DNA of 64,000 nt from Methylobacterium sp. E-066 (GTDB lineage Bacteria > Pseudomonadota > Alphaproteobacteria > Rhizobiales > Beijerinckiaceae): positions 124,001 through 188,000 of the forward strand of contig NZ_JAKSYO010000172.1 of the NCBI RefSeq assembly GCF_022829635.1, written 5' to 3'. A model generated the notes under the pieces. That model did no database searches. It had not been told where the DNA came from and worked only from the letters and a program-made list of their open reading frames with translations. Shown in pieces: positions 63,982 to 64,000 of this stretch. The translations under genes were made by a program, and so were the position numbers. Numbering within the stretch: the first letter of the stretch is position 1; every line of letters begins with the position of its first letter.

Positions 63982-64000
63982 GGTTTTTGGGCCCTGGAGG

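Overview
This is a very GC-rich alphaproteobacterial chromosome segment. Gene content and order point to the Hyphomicrobiales/Rhizobiales, most likely Methylobacterium or a close relative. The markers are the rph-rdgB-hemW / hrcA block, the rsmI-yraN pair divergent from an LpoA-like lipoprotein, maf-yacG-tRNA-Phe, GapR, the DUF4175 (TIGR02302) protein, the twin-transmembrane / adenosyltransferase / etfBA / 3-hydroxybutyryl-CoA dehydrogenase neighbourhood, the zinc-ribbon / ftsE / ftsX / YdcF block, many chemoreceptors, and long intergenic inverted repeats. The genus is an inference from synteny and style; no rRNA is present. No prophage, transposase, integrase or CRISPR array was seen.

Layout. 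1-3,630: lactate-utilisation lutA and the start of lutB, a PoxB-type pyruvate:quinone oxidoreductase, and an isochorismatase-like hydrolase. 3,900-8,030: small proteins, a membrane-anchored coiled-coil protein and an M3 oligopeptidase. 8,200-17,800: cell envelope and core housekeeping (extensin-like and L,D-transpeptidase proteins, response regulator, yraN, rsmI, LpoA-like lipoprotein, hemW, rdgB, rph, hrcA). 17,800-22,200: two tandem 666-residue chemoreceptors. 22,500-27,600: a Gly-rich DUF1236 protein, a KgtP-like transporter, a secreted alpha/beta hydrolase, gapR and purC. 27,700-33,700: a third chemoreceptor, an AT-rich island, a Crp/Fnr regulator, a PAS protein and a ketopantoate-reductase-like protein. 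34,100-40,400: tRNA-Phe, yacG, maf, small exported proteins, a PHB depolymerase and the large DUF4175 protein. 40,500-45,800: a PagL-like enzyme, cobalamin adenosyltransferase, ETF and hydroxybutyryl-CoA dehydrogenase. 45,900-55,000: quinone oxidoreductase, amino-acid-type binding protein, upp, a fourth chemoreceptor broken by an in-frame amber codon, DUF2852, TetR, a thioredoxin-like protein and a glycosyltransferase. 55,000-60,100: four tandem AraC-family paralogues. 60,400-64,000: MJ0042 zinc-ribbon protein, ftsE, ftsX and a YdcF-like protein.

How the genes work together. Several neighbours fit organic-acid and storage-carbon metabolism: lactate to pyruvate (lutAB), pyruvate to acetate (poxB), PHB mobilisation, 3-hydroxybutyryl-CoA oxidation with ETF, and C4/C5 dicarboxylate uptake. 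Another group handles peptidoglycan and division (extensin-like, L,D-transpeptidase, LpoA-like, ftsEX, YdcF). The sensory layer is rich, with four chemoreceptors, Crp/Fnr, PAS, TetR and four AraC regulators.

The most unusual feature is the AraC array. All four copies start with GTG and have almost identical DNA-recognition helices but diverged sensor halves. Each also carries the same spaced element on the + strand (CAGATC-N12-GCAAT), 74 to 76 bases before the start codon. This looks like a self- or cross-controlled regulator family that could feed several inputs into one operator type. No target structural gene lies next to it. The second notable feature is the chemoreceptor whose only visible lesion is CAG to TAG at a conserved Gln of the signalling domain.
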